Below are positions 63,988 to 64,000 of a stretch of 64,000 nucleotides of DNA, one piece after another. The stretch spans positions 1 through 64,000 of the forward strand of contig NZ_JACHJI010000002.1 of assembly GCF_014203535.1 (NCBI RefSeq), written 5' to 3'. Every line of letters starts with the position of its first letter. The stretch's first letter is position 1. Made by a program: the position numbers and the translations under genes. This stretch comes from Streptomyces griseomycini. Lineage in GTDB: Bacteria; Actinomycetota; Actinomycetes; Streptomycetales; Streptomycetaceae. The notes below the pieces were generated by a model. That model searched no databases. It saw nothing but the letters and a program-made list of their open reading frames with translations, and was not told the DNA's origin.

Positions 63988-64000
63988 GACAACATCCCCG

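Overview
The window is very GC-rich, with strong third-position GC bias, frequent GTG starts and ATGA/GTGA stop-start overlaps, TAGGAT-like -10 elements close to start codons, and Streptomyces-type gene families (Scy, FilP, NucS, DUF6230, SCO5389 family). It is almost certainly a Streptomyces chromosome core segment. From memory, the gene order resembles the S. coelicolor stretch from treS (about SCO5442) down to just before chitinase chiC (about SCO5376). That synteny is recalled, not computed. I saw no rRNA, tRNA, CRISPR array, insertion sequence or prophage.

Layout. (1) 1-4441: end of treS, then maltokinase and a glycogen branching enzyme (the GlgE-type trehalose/alpha-glucan route). The branching enzyme carries an unusual Lys/Ala-rich N-terminal tail. 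(2) 4457-7604: HelD-like helicase, a candidate small RNA in the gap, then a MerR regulator and thioredoxin. (3) 7836-11756: DAACS-type dicarboxylate symporter divergent from a CitA/DcuS-like kinase and its regulator. (4) 12083-15499: HTH protein, a decayed nucleosidase gene and a secreted PGRP amidase. (5) 15942-22005: central carbon genes pfkA, pta-ackA and pyk. (6) 22100-24888: three-gene envelope cluster (DUF6230, DUF6114 and an acidic exported protein) with paired palindromes upstream. (7) 25544-28343: thioredoxin/TPR co-chaperone, TetR and a SAM methyltransferase. (8) 28400-34709: isobutyryl-CoA mutase, two DUF3817 proteins, MarR, an MTH1187 protein, an operon of three AIM24 paralogues and a second MarR. 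(9) 34742-37622: OmpR-type two-component system divergent from an exported PepSY protein. (10) 37816-40634: MeaB GTPase, thiolase and methylmalonyl-CoA epimerase. (11) 40867-45870: polar-growth coiled-coil proteins Scy and FilP. (12) 45956-49993: two paralogous ABC transporter operons. (13) 50013-56325: zinc-binding protein, a TTA-containing LLM oxidoreductase, SCO5389-family protein, NucS, a membrane-anchored NTPase and a STAS protein. (14) 56479-63891: hydroxyacyl-CoA dehydrogenase, lone maltokinase-cap protein, TetR plus ABC exporter, cobalamin adenosyltransferase, a frameshifted small membrane gene, membrane protein and a NarL-type two-component system. (15) The end of the window holds a promoter with two DasR/chitinase-type repeats for a gene beyond the edge.

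Themes. Several genes serve branched-chain acyl-CoA and B12 metabolism (mutase, MeaB, epimerase, thiolase, hydroxyacyl-CoA dehydrogenase, adenosyltransferase), although they are not in one operon. Others serve acetate and glycolytic flux (pfkA, pta, ackA, pyk). The least explained parts are the candidate RNA beside helD, the DUF6230/DUF6114 cluster, the AIM24 triplet, the branching-enzyme tail, and two broken genes.
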